Assembly (NCBI RefSeq): GCF_024298965.1
Contig: NZ_CP085193.1
Span: forward strand, 12,152,001 to 12,216,000
DNA from: Streptomyces rapamycinicus NRRL 5491
Lineage (GTDB): Bacteria; Actinomycetota; Actinomycetes; Streptomycetales; Streptomycetaceae
Length of the DNA: 64,000 bases
Direction of reading: 5' to 3'
The notes beneath the pieces are model-generated. The model was not told the origin of the DNA, did no database searches, and was given only the letters and a program-made list of their open reading frames with translations. The number at the start of each line of letters is the position of its first letter. The first letter of the stretch is position 1. Positions 1 through 9,925 of this stretch are shown here, piece by piece. Made by a program: the position numbers and the translations under genes.

Positions 1-386
1 GAACGGCGAACTTCGCCAGCTCGTGGATCAATGCCGGACTCGTTCCGGGCATGGGGGGCGCTCACCTGCTGGCCCGGGCTGTCGGCAGTACGCGGGCGAG
101 CGAGATGGTCCTCACCGGGCGGGTGGTCCCGCCGGACGAGGCGTGCGCATGGGGCCTCGTCAACGAGGTCCTCGCGCCCGAACGGCTGGAAGAACGGGTC
201 ACCGAAGTCACCGGTGAACTGGCGAAGTTGTCCCTCGCCGCACTCAGCAGCAGCAAGGCATCCCTGCGCCGGGCCCTGAGTTCGGAGTTCGATCACGAAC
301 TTGCCGTGTTGGGTGCCGTGCAGGGGGGACTGCTCACCGGCCAGGAGTTCCGCGACGCGACCGCGCGCTTCAGAACGAAGGCTTGA
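1..386 (+). CDS. Enoyl-CoA hydratase/isomerase, C-terminal part
   Basis: The reading frame is open from the left edge and ends at a TGA at 384-386, leaving about 127 residues. The segment GLVPGMGGAHLLAR is the crotonase motif that follows the second oxyanion-hole strand, with the usual family order of helix, SEMVLTGRVVPPDEA and LVNEV after it. The family hydrates or isomerises 2-enoyl-CoA esters in the cytosol. The N-terminal half, including the first oxyanion-hole residues, lies outside the window. It sits upstream of a CoA-catabolic island and probably belongs to it, but a strong hairpin separates it from the transporter operon. Confidence 0.88.
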   Translation, partial: TANFASSWINAGLVPGMGGAHLLARAVGSTRASEMVLTGRVVPPDEACAWGLVNEVLAPERLEERVTEVTGELAKLSLAALSSSKASLRRALSSEFDHELAVLGAVQGGLLTGQEFRDATARFRTKA

Positions 387-397
387 GGATCTCTCTC

Positions 398-446
398 GCC
401 CACGGCGCCCCGTCCCGTCCCGGGTTCGGGGTGCCGTGGCGTGGGC
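398..446 (+). terminator. Hairpin terminator after the enoyl-CoA hydratase gene
   Basis: GCCCAC pairs with GTGGGC and GGCGCCCC with GGGGTGCC (one G-T wobble), with a short bulge on the 3' side. There is no U-tract, which is usual in high-GC actinomycetes. It lies 12 bases after the stop codon. Confidence 0.5.
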
Positions 447-598
447 GGCTCCCGCGGTCACGAAGCGAAGGATGAGCCAAAGGCACATCTGGATGACTGG
501 GTCATCAATGCTTCATCTCATCGTTATCTGCGAAAAACGCTGTTCAAGCCCTTGTCGCACCTCCGCTCTCCCTCCATACTCTCCTCATCAACAAAGTG

Positions 599-607
599 AA
601 CTAAGTT
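599..607 (+). promoter_or_regulatory. Operator-like site A, AACTAAGTT, before the binding-protein gene
   Basis: The odd palindrome AACT-A-AGTT lies inside a larger inverted repeat (CTCATCAAC at 584-592, GTTGATGAG at 605-613). It abuts the start codon at 619, so a bound protein would block the promoter or ribosome site. It is one of eight related sites in the island centred on ACTnAGT. Confidence 0.5.
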
Positions 608-618
608 GATGAGGTGCT

Positions 619-1857
619 ATGTCAGGCAAGAGAATCGCCCGCAGCTCGTTCCGAGTGGCCGCCAGCGCCTGTACGGTCCTGGCTCTCACGCTCGTCTCGG
701 CCTGTGCCGGCAGTGACGCCGCTACGACCGGGGAGGCGGAGAAGGCCGAACTGCCCGTGAAGAAGGCGCAGGGCAAGCCGATCGTCATCGGCATGATCAA
801 CAATGACACCAACGCGGCGGGCAACTTCGCCAACGTCGGTCAGGCAACCCGCGCGGCGGTGAAGTACATCAACAACAACCTGGGCGGGGCCGGCGGGCGG
901 CCAATCCGCCTCGAGTACTGCGCGTCAAACGGGACGTCCGCGGCGTCGGCGAACTGCGCGGCGCAACTGCTGGAGGCGAAGCCCGCAACGGTGATCGGCG
1001 GCCTCGATCTCGGCTCGGACGGCTCCCTTCCCGTCCTTGCCAAGGCCGGTGTGCCCTACCTGAGCCCGACGCCGACCAGCTCCGCCGAACTCACGTCCCC
1101 CACGTCGTTCTCGTTCGTCGCGGGATCGGCGGCGTCACAGGGCGCCGCGGCCACCTACGCGGCGAAGGAGCTGAAGACCAAGAAGGCCGCCGTCCTGTTC
1201 AACGAGAACCCCCAGGCGCGACTGACCGCCGAGAGGTTCGTCCGGAACGTGCTCAAGGCACACGGTGTGAGCCGCGTGACCATGGCGCCCTTCAGTGCGA
1301 ACGAGACCGATATGGCCGGTCCGCTCAGCCAGGCCCTCAAGGGCGGGACCGACACGGTGTTCGGGATCATGCCGGAAGCCGGATGCGTCAACGTCCTGAA
1401 GGCCAAGCAGTCGTTGGCCAGCACGGCGAACTACTTCTTCAGCGGCAACTGTGCCGCGCCGAGTGTCCTCAAGGCCGGGGGAAGCGCGGCCGAAGGGACG
1501 TACTTCCCCGTGTCCGTGCAGCCCGCGAACGCGGACACCCCCGACACCGCGGCGTTCCGGGCCGCCATGGCGCGGTACGCCCCCTCTGTCGATGTCGGGG
1601 TCTACCCGGAATCCGCCTTCGGTACGGCCGTGACCCTGTCCCGGGTGCTGGCCAAGATCGACAAGCCGGACGATCCGTCAGCCGTGATGCGCGCGCTCCG
1701 CGGGCTGAAGGGCCGGCCGACGTTCGTCGGCCCCGAGGTCACCTGTGACGGCAAACAGGTCAAGGGCCTGCCGTCCGTCTGCAGCGACAAGGTCCGCATA
1801 GTGAAGACCGAGAACGGTCAGCTGAAGGACGCCGCCGGGCGCTGGTACCCCGAGTGA
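619..1857 (+). CDS. Branched-chain-type ABC transporter substrate-binding lipoprotein
   Basis: This 412-residue protein has a lipoprotein signal peptide: arginine-rich N-terminus, hydrophobic stretch and lipobox LVSAC with the lipid-carrying Cys at about residue 29. The mature part starts IVIGMINNDTNAAGNF and has the periplasmic-binding type I fold typical of LivK/HAAT proteins. In a Gram-positive cell it would be anchored outside the membrane and hand its ligand to the permease encoded 46 bases downstream. The frame is intact. GAGGTG at 611-616 is the ribosome site for the ATG. Related proteins bind amino acids, but also aromatic or carboxylic acids in catabolic clusters; this context favours a carboxylate. 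Confidence 0.88.
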   Translation: MSGKRIARSSFRVAASACTVLALTLVSACAGSDAATTGEAEKAELPVKKAQGKPIVIGMINNDTNAAGNFANVGQATRAAVKYINNNLGGAGGRPIRLEYCASNGTSAASANCAAQLLEAKPATVIGGLDLGSDGSLPVLAKAGVPYLSPTPTSSAELTSPTSFSFVAGSAASQGAAATYAAKELKTKKAAVLFNENPQARLTAERFVRNVLKAHGVSRVTMAPFSANETDMAGPLSQALKGGTDTVFGIMPEAGCVNVLKAKQSLASTANYFFSGNCAAPSVLKAGGSAAEGTYFPVSVQPANADTPDTAAFRAAMARYAPSVDVGVYPESAFGTAVTLSRVLAKIDKPDDPSAVMRALRGLKGRPTFVGPEVTCDGKQVKGLPSVCSDKVRIVKTENGQLKDAAGRWYPE

Positions 1858-1903
1858 TCACCTCCATGCTCCCGGTGGCTCACCGGCGGACCGAAGGAAC
1901 GAC

Positions 1904-3869
1904 ATGATCGAGCTCCTGCAATTCGCCCTCCTGGGCCTGGGCGCGGGAACCATCTACGCCGCGCTGGGCACGGGAGTGGTGCTCACCTACCAGGCCGCGG
2001 GTGTCATCAACATCTCCCTGGGCGCGATGGGGATGTACATCGGCTACACCTACGCCTTCCTGCACAACGAGAACCTGCTCGTCCTCCCGATCGGCACGTT
2101 CTCCATGCCCGTCCTGCCGATCTGGGCCGCCGTACTGCTCTGCCTCGCAGTCGCGATGCTCCTGGGCCTGGTCGCCTACGCACTGGTCTTCCGTCCGCTG
2201 CGGGCGGCGTCGGGCCTGCTGAAACTCGTGGCCGCCGTCGGCATCGCCATGGTCCTGCAGTCCCTGGCGGTCCTGCGATTTCCGAGCACGAGCGCCAGTG
2301 TGCCGCCGATCCTGGCGAACGACCCCGTGCACATCGGCGGTCTGACGGTGCCCTGGGACAGGTTTCTGCTCGCGGGCGCCGTCATCGCCGCCGCTGTCCT
2401 GCTGTGGGCCGTGACGCGGTTCACCCGCACCGGACTGGCGATGCGGGCGGTCGCCGAGGACGAACGGGCGGCCATGCTCCTCGGGCACTCTCCCGGCCGG
2501 CTCTCCGCACTGGCCTGGTTGGGGTCATCGGCGCTGGCCGGGCTGCTGGGCATCCTCGCCAGCCCCATCACGGGGCTCGACCCGGTGACCAACAGTCTGT
2601 TCGTCGTGCCGGCGCTCGCCGTGGCGATCGTCGGACGACTGCGCTCCTTCGGCGTGACGGTCGCCGCCGGCATCGCCCTGGGCATGATCCAGAGCGTCGT
2701 ACTGAAGCTTCAGGGTGACTACTCCTGGCTGCCGCAGACCGGACTGCGCGACGTACTGCCCTTCCTGGTGATCGTTGTGACGCTCGCCGTCGGCGGCGGG
2801 CGGCTGCCCTCCCGGGGTACGGAAGAGGACCCGCGGCTGCCGGCGGTGCCGCGCGGCGGCACGAAACCGATCACCGTCGCCGCGACGCTCCTGGCCGGCG
2901 TGGCGCTGATCCTCACTCTGGACGGGCCGTACCGCACGGCACTGACCACGTCCGTCGTCGCCGTCCTGGTCTGCTTGGGCATCGTCGTCGTCACCGGCAT
3001 GCTCGGACAGATCTCGCTGGCCCAGATGACCTTCGCCGGTGCCGCCGGATTCGTGCTCAGCAATCTCACCACGCACACCCATCTCCCGTTCCCGCTCCCA
3101 CCGCTCATCGCGGTGGCGCTCGCCGTGCTCCTGGGCGTGGGCGTCGCCGTGCCCGCGCTGCGCATACGGGGAGTGACCCTCGGTGTCGTCACTCTGGGCC
3201 TTGCCGTGGCCGTGTCGGAGTTCGTCTTCAAGAACCCGACTGGACGGGCGGGTTCGGCGGCAGCCGGGTACCGGAACTGCGCCTGTTCGGCGTCGGGCTC
3301 GGTGGCGGCGGAGACGTCGGGTTCGCCCTGTTCGCCCTGTTCACCGTCACGGCCTGCGCGGTCGGCGTGGTCTGGTTGCGCCGGACCCGCCTCGGCGGCC
3401 AGATGCTGACGATCCGCGCCAACGAGCGAGCGGCCGCGGCGGCGGGCATCAACATCGCCGGGGTCAAGCTGACGGGCTTCGGCATCGCCGCCGGGCTCGC
3501 GGGAACAGCCGGTGTACTCCTCGGGTACCAGCAGAAGAGTCTGGCCTTCCAGAACTTCGACGTGTTCGTGTCGCTCACCTACGTCGCGGTGGTGTACCTC
3601 GCGGGCATCAGCCGGGTCTCCGGTGCCGTGATCGCCGGTCTCATGGTCCCGGCGGGCTGGTGTACTACGCGCTCGACCGCCGGCTGGAACTCGGCAAGTA
3701 CAACGCGATCGTCAGCGCGATCGGACTGCTCGTCGCCCTGGTGACCACCCCGGTGGTGTGGCGGGGGAGCTCGACCGGCAGATGCGGTGGCTCGCCGGCA
3801 GGCGGCGCCGCCCGGCCGTGCCGGAACCGTCCGGCGAGAAGGCCGCCGTACTGGGAGAGGAGACCGAGC

Positions 3870-3892
<23 letters not shown>
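1904..3892 (+). CDS. Fused LivH-LivM branched-chain-type permease (three frameshifts)
   Basis: Both permease domains of a HAAT importer lie in one gene. The LivH-like half (residues 1 to about 290) is followed by the LivM-like half beginning near LDGPYRTAL, with GMLGQISLAQMTFAGAAGF as the LivM signature. Many hydrophobic segments are visible. The frame is lost three times: near 3240, near 3650 and near 3765. Each loss equals one missing base, and after the third the frame reads ELDRQMRWLAGRR to a TGA at 3890-3892, overlapping the livG start. Bacterial LivH and LivM are usually separate proteins; fusion is known in some actinomycetes. The breaks are probably sequencing errors. Confidence 0.8.
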
Positions 3893-4612
<720 letters not shown>

Positions 4613-4616
<4 letters not shown>

Positions 4617-5401
4617 CCGGCGCGGACAGCGCAACCGACACGGCAGGTGCCGCCGCCGAGCCCGCGCCCGCCGTCCTGCGAGTGCGGGGCCTGCACGCCG
4701 GCCACGGCGCGGGCATCGTCGTCCGCGATGTCGACCTGCACGTCGCACCGGGGGAGGTGGTGGCCCTCTTCGGGCCGAATGGCGCGGGCAAGACCACCAC
4801 ACTGCTGACCCTGTCCGGCTGTCTGCCGGCCCACGCCGGGCAGATCGAGTTGCTCGGCGCCCCGGTCACCGCGCGCACCGGGGCCCGTGCTCTGGCCCGG
4901 CGCGGTCTGCGCCTGGTCCCGGAGGACCGGGGGCTGTTCCGGCAGCTGACCGTCAGGGAGAACCTCGTGCTCTGCCTGGAACAGCGGCGCGGCGGCCGGG
5001 CCCTGATCGAGGAGGCACTGACCGTGCTGCCTCAGCTGCGTCCGCTGCTGTCCCGTCGCGCCGGCTTGTTGTCCGGGGGTGAACAGCAGCAACTCGCTCT
5101 TGTGCGTGCTCTGTTGGGGCGCCCTCGACTGCTCTTCGTGGACGAGATGTCGCTCGGCCTCGCCCCGAGAATCGCCGGAGAGCTGCTGCGGACGCTCCGT
5201 ACCCTGGCTGTGGAGCGCGGACTCGGCGTGCTGCTGGTCGAGCAGCATGTGCCCGCCGCCCTGGAGGTGGTGGACCGGGTGTACGCGCTGGCACGCGGCC
5301 GTCTGGTGCACAGCGGGCCCGCGGACGAACTGCGCCGCGACCCGGGCCTGCTCCGGGCCGCCTACCTCGGCGGTACGGACCAGCGTGATCGCACCGCTTG
5401 A
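4613..5401 (+). CDS. livF: ABC transporter ATP-binding protein, LivF type
   Basis: This is the second ATPase (262 residues) of the importer. It has a 20-residue acidic/alanine-rich N-terminus, Walker A GPNGAGKTTT, a canonical LLSGGEQQQLAL signature and Walker B LLFVDEMSLGL, with the LivF-style VPEDRGLFRQLTV segment. The ATG at 4613 overlaps the livG stop. It ends the transporter operon; a 13-bp perfect hairpin lies downstream. Confidence 0.9.
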
Positions 5402-5524
5402 GACATCTGATGGTCTCAGGCCCGGACATGCCCCCGGCGGTACGTCGTCGCGGTTGGGCATGGATGCGTTCGTCCCAGCGTCTGCGGGTTGTCGCGATGC
5501 GGACGAGCCACCGGCCAGACACTT

Positions 5525-5563
5525 GTACGCCCCGGGAATCCGACGAGAGCTCCCGGGGCGTAC
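5525..5563. terminator. Bidirectional terminator between livF and the DUF35 gene
   Basis: A perfect 13-bp stem, GTACGCCCCGGGA paired with TCCCGGGGCGTAC, with a 13-base loop. It lies between two convergent genes, so it probably stops transcription from both sides. Confidence 0.7.
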
Positions 5564-5627
5564 GGGTATCCACTGGCACTCATGTGGCTCGGGGGAAGAC
5601 TGAGTGCCTTCAGGGACGGGGCTGACT

Positions 5628-6065
5628 TCAGGGACGGGGGTGATGAGGACGGAAGACCGGAAGCAGCCAGCCGTCCGAGATGGGGGAGAAATCCACGACG
5701 AGTTCCATGCCGATCCGGATCTCGTCCGGATCGGCATCGATCACATTGCTGACGAGGCGGGCACCCGGCGCGTCCGGCAGATCGACGACGGCCGCCACCA
5801 CCACGGCACCGTCCACCCCGGGGATGTTGCGGACGACGGAGAAGCTGAAGACGCTTCCTCGGCCGGACAGCCGGACCCATTCGACGTTCTGTGACTGGCA
5901 CTCGGGGCAGAACGGGGTCGGCGGCAGCCGGAAGTGGCCGCAGTCGGCACAGCGCGGTGCGGTCAGCCGCCGTTCCCGGGCCGCTTGCCAGAACGGCTCG
6001 GTGACGTGATCGGTGGCGATCCGCACCCGCTCGGCGGGCAGCGCCCGGGACAGGGCGGCGCTCAT
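5628..6065 (-). CDS. Zn-ribbon/OB-fold protein, DUF35 family
   Basis: This 145-residue protein has a rubredoxin-like zinc ribbon (CADCG and CPEC, separated by HFRLPPTPF) followed by an OB-fold with GRGSVFSFSVVRNI. DUF35 proteins form complexes with thiolase-like or dehydratase partners in CoA metabolism; ChsH2 of steroid side-chain degradation carries such a domain and activates the aldolase Ltp2. Its ATG overlaps the stop of the thiolase-like gene (ATGA at 6062-6065), strong support for a 1:1 complex with that product. The frame is intact. Confidence 0.87.
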   Translation of the reverse strand: MSAALSRALPAERVRIATDHVTEPFWQAARERRLTAPRCADCGHFRLPPTPFCPECQSQNVEWVRLSGRGSVFSFSVVRNIPGVDGAVVVAAVVDLPDAPGARLVSNVIDADPDEIRIGMELVVDFSPISDGWLLPVFRPHHPRP

Positions 6066-7258
6066 GCGTCACGCCCCAGGATCAGACCGCTGACCGGGAT
6101 GGTCGCCGGGCCGCCGCTGACCAGGGCCAGCTCCGCTCCCGGCACTTGGTTGACGGCGGTGCCGCGCAGCTGCTCCACCGCTTCCCGTACGTGGGTCATG
6201 CCGATCACGTAGCCCTCCGAGAGATGTCCGCCGTGCGTGTTGACGGGGATCGAGCCCCCCTTGTAGCGGATGGCCCCGCTCTCCACGAAGGCACCGCCCT
6301 CTCCCTTGCCGCAGAAGCCGTAGTCCTCCAGCTGCATCACGACCATGGGTGAGAAGTGGTCGTACAACAGGGCCACGTCGATGTCGTCCGGACCGACGCC
6401 GGCCTTGGCGTAGAGGCGCTGGGCCACCGCCGCGTGGCCGGAGGAGGCGAACGTCTCCTCCGGCATGCCCATCCAGCTGAAGCCCCGGCCCCACTCCCGC
6501 TGGCCACCGTGCGCGGCCGCGACGACCGGCACGGGCTTCTGGCGGAGGCCACGGGCGCGTTCGAGACTGGTGGTGAGGACGGCGACCGCACCGTCCGTCT
6601 CCATGCAGAAGTCGTACAGGCACAGCGGCTCGGCGATCATCCGTGCGTTGAAGTAGTCGTCGAGAGTGAGCGGCGTGCGCCGTAGCGCGGTGGGGCGCGT
6701 GATCGCGTTCTCCCGGGTGGAGATGGCGACCTCGGCGAAGGCCTCGCGGCGGGTGCCGTAGGAGTGCATATGACGGCGGGCCAGTACCGACATCAGGTGT
6801 CCTGGGCCGGTCAGGCCCGCGGGCTGGATGAACGACTTCTCGGGCGTGGGCTCGGCCTTGCCGAAGACACCGCCCAGCCGGTACTCGGGGAGCTGCTGCA
6901 ATGCCATGACGCTGACCACGCAGGTCGCGTCGCCCGCGACGATGGCGGCGCGGGCCAGGCCGATGGAGCCGGCCGAGCCGCCCCCGCCGGCGGTCAGCGA
7001 GGCGGTGAAGGTCACTTCGGGGATGCCGAGGGTCTCCATGAGGGAGGCGGTCTCCATGGACCGGCCATAGCCACCGCCCGCCATGGAGTAATAGGCGAAG
7101 CCGTCGATGTCCTTGACCGACAGCCCGGCGTCCTCGCAGGCCGCCAGGATCGCCTTGCCCGCCAGCTCGGTGATGGTCTGCGGGTGTGATTCACCGCGGG
7201 GGTAGTACGGGGTTGCGCCGACCCCGACGATCGCGGTGTCGGGGGTTTGCGGAGCCAT
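6062..7258 (-). CDS. Thiolase-like lipid-transfer protein (Ltp2-type), probable retro-aldolase or thiolase subunit
   Basis: This intact thiolase-fold protein (398 residues) starts at MAPQTPDTAIVGVG, preceded by an AAAGAGAGAC ribosome site; a longer in-frame start exists at 7297. The nucleophilic Cys of condensing or degradative thiolases is replaced by a glycine-rich stretch (TAGGGGSAGSI). The C-terminal motifs DHFSPMVVMQLEDYGFC and NTHGGHLSEGYVIG resemble Ltp2/SCP2-type enzymes. Ltp2 cleaves the aldol adduct of a steroid side chain with a DUF35 partner. A partner gene overlaps here, so a retro-aldol or non-classical C-C cleavage is more likely than normal thiolysis. The exact reaction is inferred. 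Confidence 0.85.
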   Translation of the reverse strand: MAPQTPDTAIVGVGATPYYPRGESHPQTITELAGKAILAACEDAGLSVKDIDGFAYYSMAGGGYGRSMETASLMETLGIPEVTFTASLTAGGGGSAGSIGLARAAIVAGDATCVVSVMALQQLPEYRLGGVFGKAEPTPEKSFIQPAGLTGPGHLMSVLARRHMHSYGTRREAFAEVAISTRENAITRPTALRRTPLTLDDYFNARMIAEPLCLYDFCMETDGAVAVLTTSLERARGLRQKPVPVVAAAHGGQREWGRGFSWMGMPEETFASSGHAAVAQRLYAKAGVGPDDIDVALLYDHFSPMVVMQLEDYGFCGKGEGGAFVESGAIRYKGGSIPVNTHGGHLSEGYVIGMTHVREAVEQLRGTAVNQVPGAELALVSGGPATIPVSGLILGRDA

Positions 7259-7302
7259 GGGCGTCTCTCTTTCGCGGTCTCCGTCGGATGCAATCAACCT
7301 AG

Positions 7303-7315
7303 GATTCTTAGTTCA
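7303..7315 (-). promoter_or_regulatory. Operator-like site B (weak), before the thiolase-like gene
   Basis: TTCTTAGTT lies 45 bases upstream of the 7258 start, next to AACCTAGG. It matches the ACTnAGT core with one mismatch and is the weakest of the eight sites. Confidence 0.3.
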
Positions 7316-7521
7316 CCATGTTGGGTCAGAATAGTTCCGTCCGTGGCCTGTCAGCAAGGGAGCGCGTGACGAGCCGCTCTGCGCCGTTCCCGGCCGCGGG
7401 CGACCCTGGACGGGCCGACGCGGGGCCGGGCGAGATAGCTATCCTCGTAAGTGACGTAACCCAGGTCTCTCCGTGTCTACGGCGGACTCGGATCGCAGTG
7501 AAACAGTGAAGGCGGAAACCT

Positions 7522-8337
7522 ATGGCGGGGTCGGACGAACGGCGTCCTGATGGTGTGAACTGGAACAACGGGGGGGCGGTGGCGGCGGTCAACGGCGTGC
7601 GCGCGCCGAAGACCGGTGAGCTCGTCGCTCGGCGTCTGCGCCGCATGATCGTCGACGGTGAGCTCAAGAGCGGTGACTTCCTGCCGCATGAGCCGGAACT
7701 GCTGGCGCACTTCAATGTCTCCCGTCCGACTCTGCGGGAAGCCGTCAGGGTCCTCGAGTCCGAAGGGCTCGTGGAACTCAGGCGAGGCTCGCGCACCGGT
7801 GCCAGGGTGACAGTGCCTGGTCCCGAGGCCGTCGCCCGGCCGGCGGCCCTCCTGCTTCAACTGGAGGGTGCCACGCTGGCCGACGTCTACGTGGCGCGCA
7901 GTGCCATCGAGCCGCCGGCCGCGCGGCTGCTCGCGCTCGACGGCGACGAGGAGAAGTACGCGGCCCTGGAGCAGGTGCTGGAGGAGGAGCGGGCCAACCT
8001 GGACGACGTGGACCGATTCGCACTGGGTGCCGCCCAGTTCCATCTGCGTCTCGTGCAGCTCTCCGGCAACAAGACCCTGGCCGTCATGGTGGGGATGGTC
8101 TACGAGATCATCCTGCGCCAGTCGCAGATCGTGGTCCGCGCTCGCCGTGAGAACACGCCCAGCCTGAGCCGTCAGCACAACAAACGGGCCGTGCGGGCGT
8201 ACGAGAAGCTGGTGAAGCTGGTGCGCTCGGGTGACGGTGACGCGGCGGAGGCGTTCTGGCGCAAGCACCTCGCGGTGGCCGACGAACTGGTCCTCGCGGG
8301 CAGTGAGGCGACAAGGGTCATCGACATCCTCGACTGA
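7522..8337 (+). CDS. GntR-family transcriptional regulator with FCD domain
   Basis: This intact 271-residue regulator has a winged helix at residues 30-95 (SRPTLREAVRVLESEGLVELRRG is the GntR recognition-helix and wing region) and an all-helical FCD ligand domain with metal/acid-binding-type residues (ARSAIEPPAARL, FHLRLVQLSGN). FadR/FCD regulators usually sense organic acids or acyl-CoAs and repress nearby catabolic genes. It is the only GntR protein in the island and sits in its middle, so it is one candidate for binding the repeated ACTnAGT sites. A perfect terminator hairpin follows. Confidence 0.87.
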   Translation: MAGSDERRPDGVNWNNGGAVAAVNGVRAPKTGELVARRLRRMIVDGELKSGDFLPHEPELLAHFNVSRPTLREAVRVLESEGLVELRRGSRTGARVTVPGPEAVARPAALLLQLEGATLADVYVARSAIEPPAARLLALDGDEEKYAALEQVLEEERANLDDVDRFALGAAQFHLRLVQLSGNKTLAVMVGMVYEIILRQSQIVVRARRENTPSLSRQHNKRAVRAYEKLVKLVRSGDGDAAEAFWRKHLAVADELVLAGSEATRVIDILD

Positions 8338-8363
8338 CCGCCATGGCCATCGTCTCCCCGGCT

Positions 8364-8398
8364 CCCGGGGTGGTCAGGTCGCGGCTGACCACCCCGGG
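8364..8398. terminator. Bidirectional terminator after the GntR gene
   Basis: A perfect 14-bp stem: CCCGGGGTGGTCAG paired with CTGACCACCCCGGG, with a 7-base loop. It lies between convergent genes, the GntR gene and the small 8407-8613 gene. Confidence 0.75.
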
Positions 8399-8406
8399 GA
8401 CGTCGC

Positions 8407-8613
8407 TCAGCCCGTGGGCGACCCTGTGTGCGCCCGGGCCAGACGCAGGCCCTCGTCCCTGTCCGTGGCGATGACCTCCCATCGCTCGCAGGAGCAGGCG
8501 CACACGTAGCCGCCCTTGTCGCGGGGGATGACGGACTGGGCGACACAGGCGCCGGCGCTGGCCACATCGTGCAGGAACTCGGTGGGCGAGTCGTACATCA
8601 CGTTGTCGGACAT
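8407..8613 (-). CDS. Small cysteine-containing protein of unknown function
   Basis: I do not recognise this 68-residue protein. It has a central GGYVCACSCERWEV segment with three closely spaced cysteines, an upstream Cys in SAGACVAQS and an acidic C-terminal helix. Its ATG lies 3 bases after the stop of the amidohydrolase gene, so the two are almost certainly co-transcribed. A small metal- or cofactor-binding accessory subunit for the amidohydrolase or a partner oxygenase is possible. The frame is intact and its codon use matches its neighbours. Confidence 0.6.
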   Translation of the reverse strand: MSDNVMYDSPTEFLHDVASAGACVAQSVIPRDKGGYVCACSCERWEVIATDRDEGLRLARAHTGSPTG

Positions 8614-8616
8614 GGC

Positions 8617-9750
8617 TCACGCTCCCGCGACGGCCGCGGGCAGCGGGGGCACGTGGGGGAACAGCTCGGCGAAGACACCGGTGGTGATCCGTTCCCTGAC
8701 CTTCAGGTCGACGCCGTCGAACAGGCCGTGCAGCGTCTCCTGGGTGTGTCCGAAGGTGCCCTCCATGTGCGGGTAGTCGCTGCCCCACATGACGTTGTCG
8801 TAGCCCATGGACGTCGCGGCGGCGACGGCGGTCTGGTCGTGCTGGAAGGAGGCGTACACCTGGGAGTAGATGATCTCCCGCGGGGATCGCTTGAGCTTGG
8901 GGCGGACCATGGCCGCGTGCTGGCGGTAACCCTCCTCGATGCGGTCGGCGATGAACGGTACCCAGGTGGCGCCACCTTCCGCGACCAGCACCTTCAGGTC
9001 GGGGTGACGGTCGAGGGCCCCGGAGGCGACCATCTTGACCACCGCGCGCTGACCGCCGAACGTCGTCTCGGTGTAGTTCAGTACCGCCCCGCCGGGGCCC
9101 CGGTACACGACGCCGGCCATCGCGCCCGTGGAGAGGTCGACCGGGTCGGTACCGATGTGGAAGGCCAGCACCATGTTCGCCGCCTCCGCGGCGGCCCAGA
9201 GGGGCTCCCACGCGGCGTCGTTGTAGTCCTTCTGCAGCGGATGCGGCCTGACCGGCAGGAACACTGCCCGGAATCCCATTTCCGCGGTCCGCTCCAGCTC
9301 CCGGACGGCGTCCCCGATGTCCAGCGTGGACACCTGGGCGGTGGCCACCAGCCGCTCGGATCGCTGGTCGATGGTCTCCCAGGACCAGTCGTTGCTCACC
9401 CGCAGAGCCTCCCGCAGCGCTTCGGGGGTGCGGAACGACGAACTCCACAGACCCAGCGACGGGAAGACCAGCTCACCCCAGATGCCCTCGTTGTCGAGGT
9501 CCTTCATCCGCAAAGTGACGTCACGGGCACCGGGTGCCCGGTTCGCCGCCTCGCGGAACTCCTGAGTCGCCGACGGCGGAGTGGCGCGGCGGAAGGACAT
9601 GCCGTCGATGTGGACGGTCTCCCACATGCCGTCGGGGTCCTTGACGCTCCGCGGCATCAGGTCGGCCAGGTGTGTGGGGACGTTGGTGCGCCACAGGTCC
9701 TCCGGCTCCATGAAGTGCGAGTCACCCGAGTTCGCCCAGATCTTCTCCAT
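8617..9750 (-). CDS. Amidohydrolase family 2 (ACMSD-like) protein
   Basis: This intact 377-residue protein starts at MEKIWANSGDSHFMEP with a GGAGAG ribosome site. Metal-ligand motifs are GDSHFMEP near the N-terminus (where the family has D-x-H or H-x-H), LAFHIGTDP in the middle and VMWGSDYPHMEG with the catalytic Asp near residue 325. The family includes decarboxylases and ring-opening C-C or C-N hydrolases acting on carboxylic acids. In a CoA island it may hydrolyse or decarboxylate a cyclic intermediate. Two copies of a GAAAAY-NNN-RTTTTC palindrome lie upstream and are shared with the divergent LLM gene. Confidence 0.85.
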   Translation of the reverse strand: MEKIWANSGDSHFMEPEDLWRTNVPTHLADLMPRSVKDPDGMWETVHIDGMSFRRATPPSATQEFREAANRAPGARDVTLRMKDLDNEGIWGELVFPSLGLWSSSFRTPEALREALRVSNDWSWETIDQRSERLVATAQVSTLDIGDAVRELERTAEMGFRAVFLPVRPHPLQKDYNDAAWEPLWAAAEAANMVLAFHIGTDPVDLSTGAMAGVVYRGPGGAVLNYTETTFGGQRAVVKMVASGALDRHPDLKVLVAEGGATWVPFIADRIEEGYRQHAAMVRPKLKRSPREIIYSQVYASFQHDQTAVAAATSMGYDNVMWGSDYPHMEGTFGHTQETLHGLFDGVDLKVRERITTGVFAELFPHVPPLPAAVAGA

Positions 9751-9789
9751 GGCTCTCTCCTTGAGTGTGTGGTGATCAGTTCGATCCTG

Positions 9790-9806
9790 TGAAAATGCTG
9801 TTTTCA
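9790..9806. promoter_or_regulatory. F420-set operator copy 1
   Basis: TGAAAAT-GCT-GTTTTCA, 6 of 7 arm positions paired. It lies 40 bases upstream of the amidohydrolase start, and the same palindrome recurs at 9926, 37785 and 37884. Confidence 0.6.
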
Positions 9807-9925
9807 ACGGTGCATGTCGACTCGCCACCTGTCAACGGCCTGCGGAGTGTCTTTGAAGTGGCACCCCAGGGCGAGGTCGGGTAGTACGCAAGCCTTTCGG
9901 CGGCCGGGTCGAAGGGTGGGGCTTG

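Noticed and set aside
8428..9792. A 454-codon plus-strand open frame opposite the amidohydrolase
   Set aside because: It is antisense to a gene with clear family motifs and shows only low-complexity, shadow-type composition. Long antisense frames are common in high-GC DNA.
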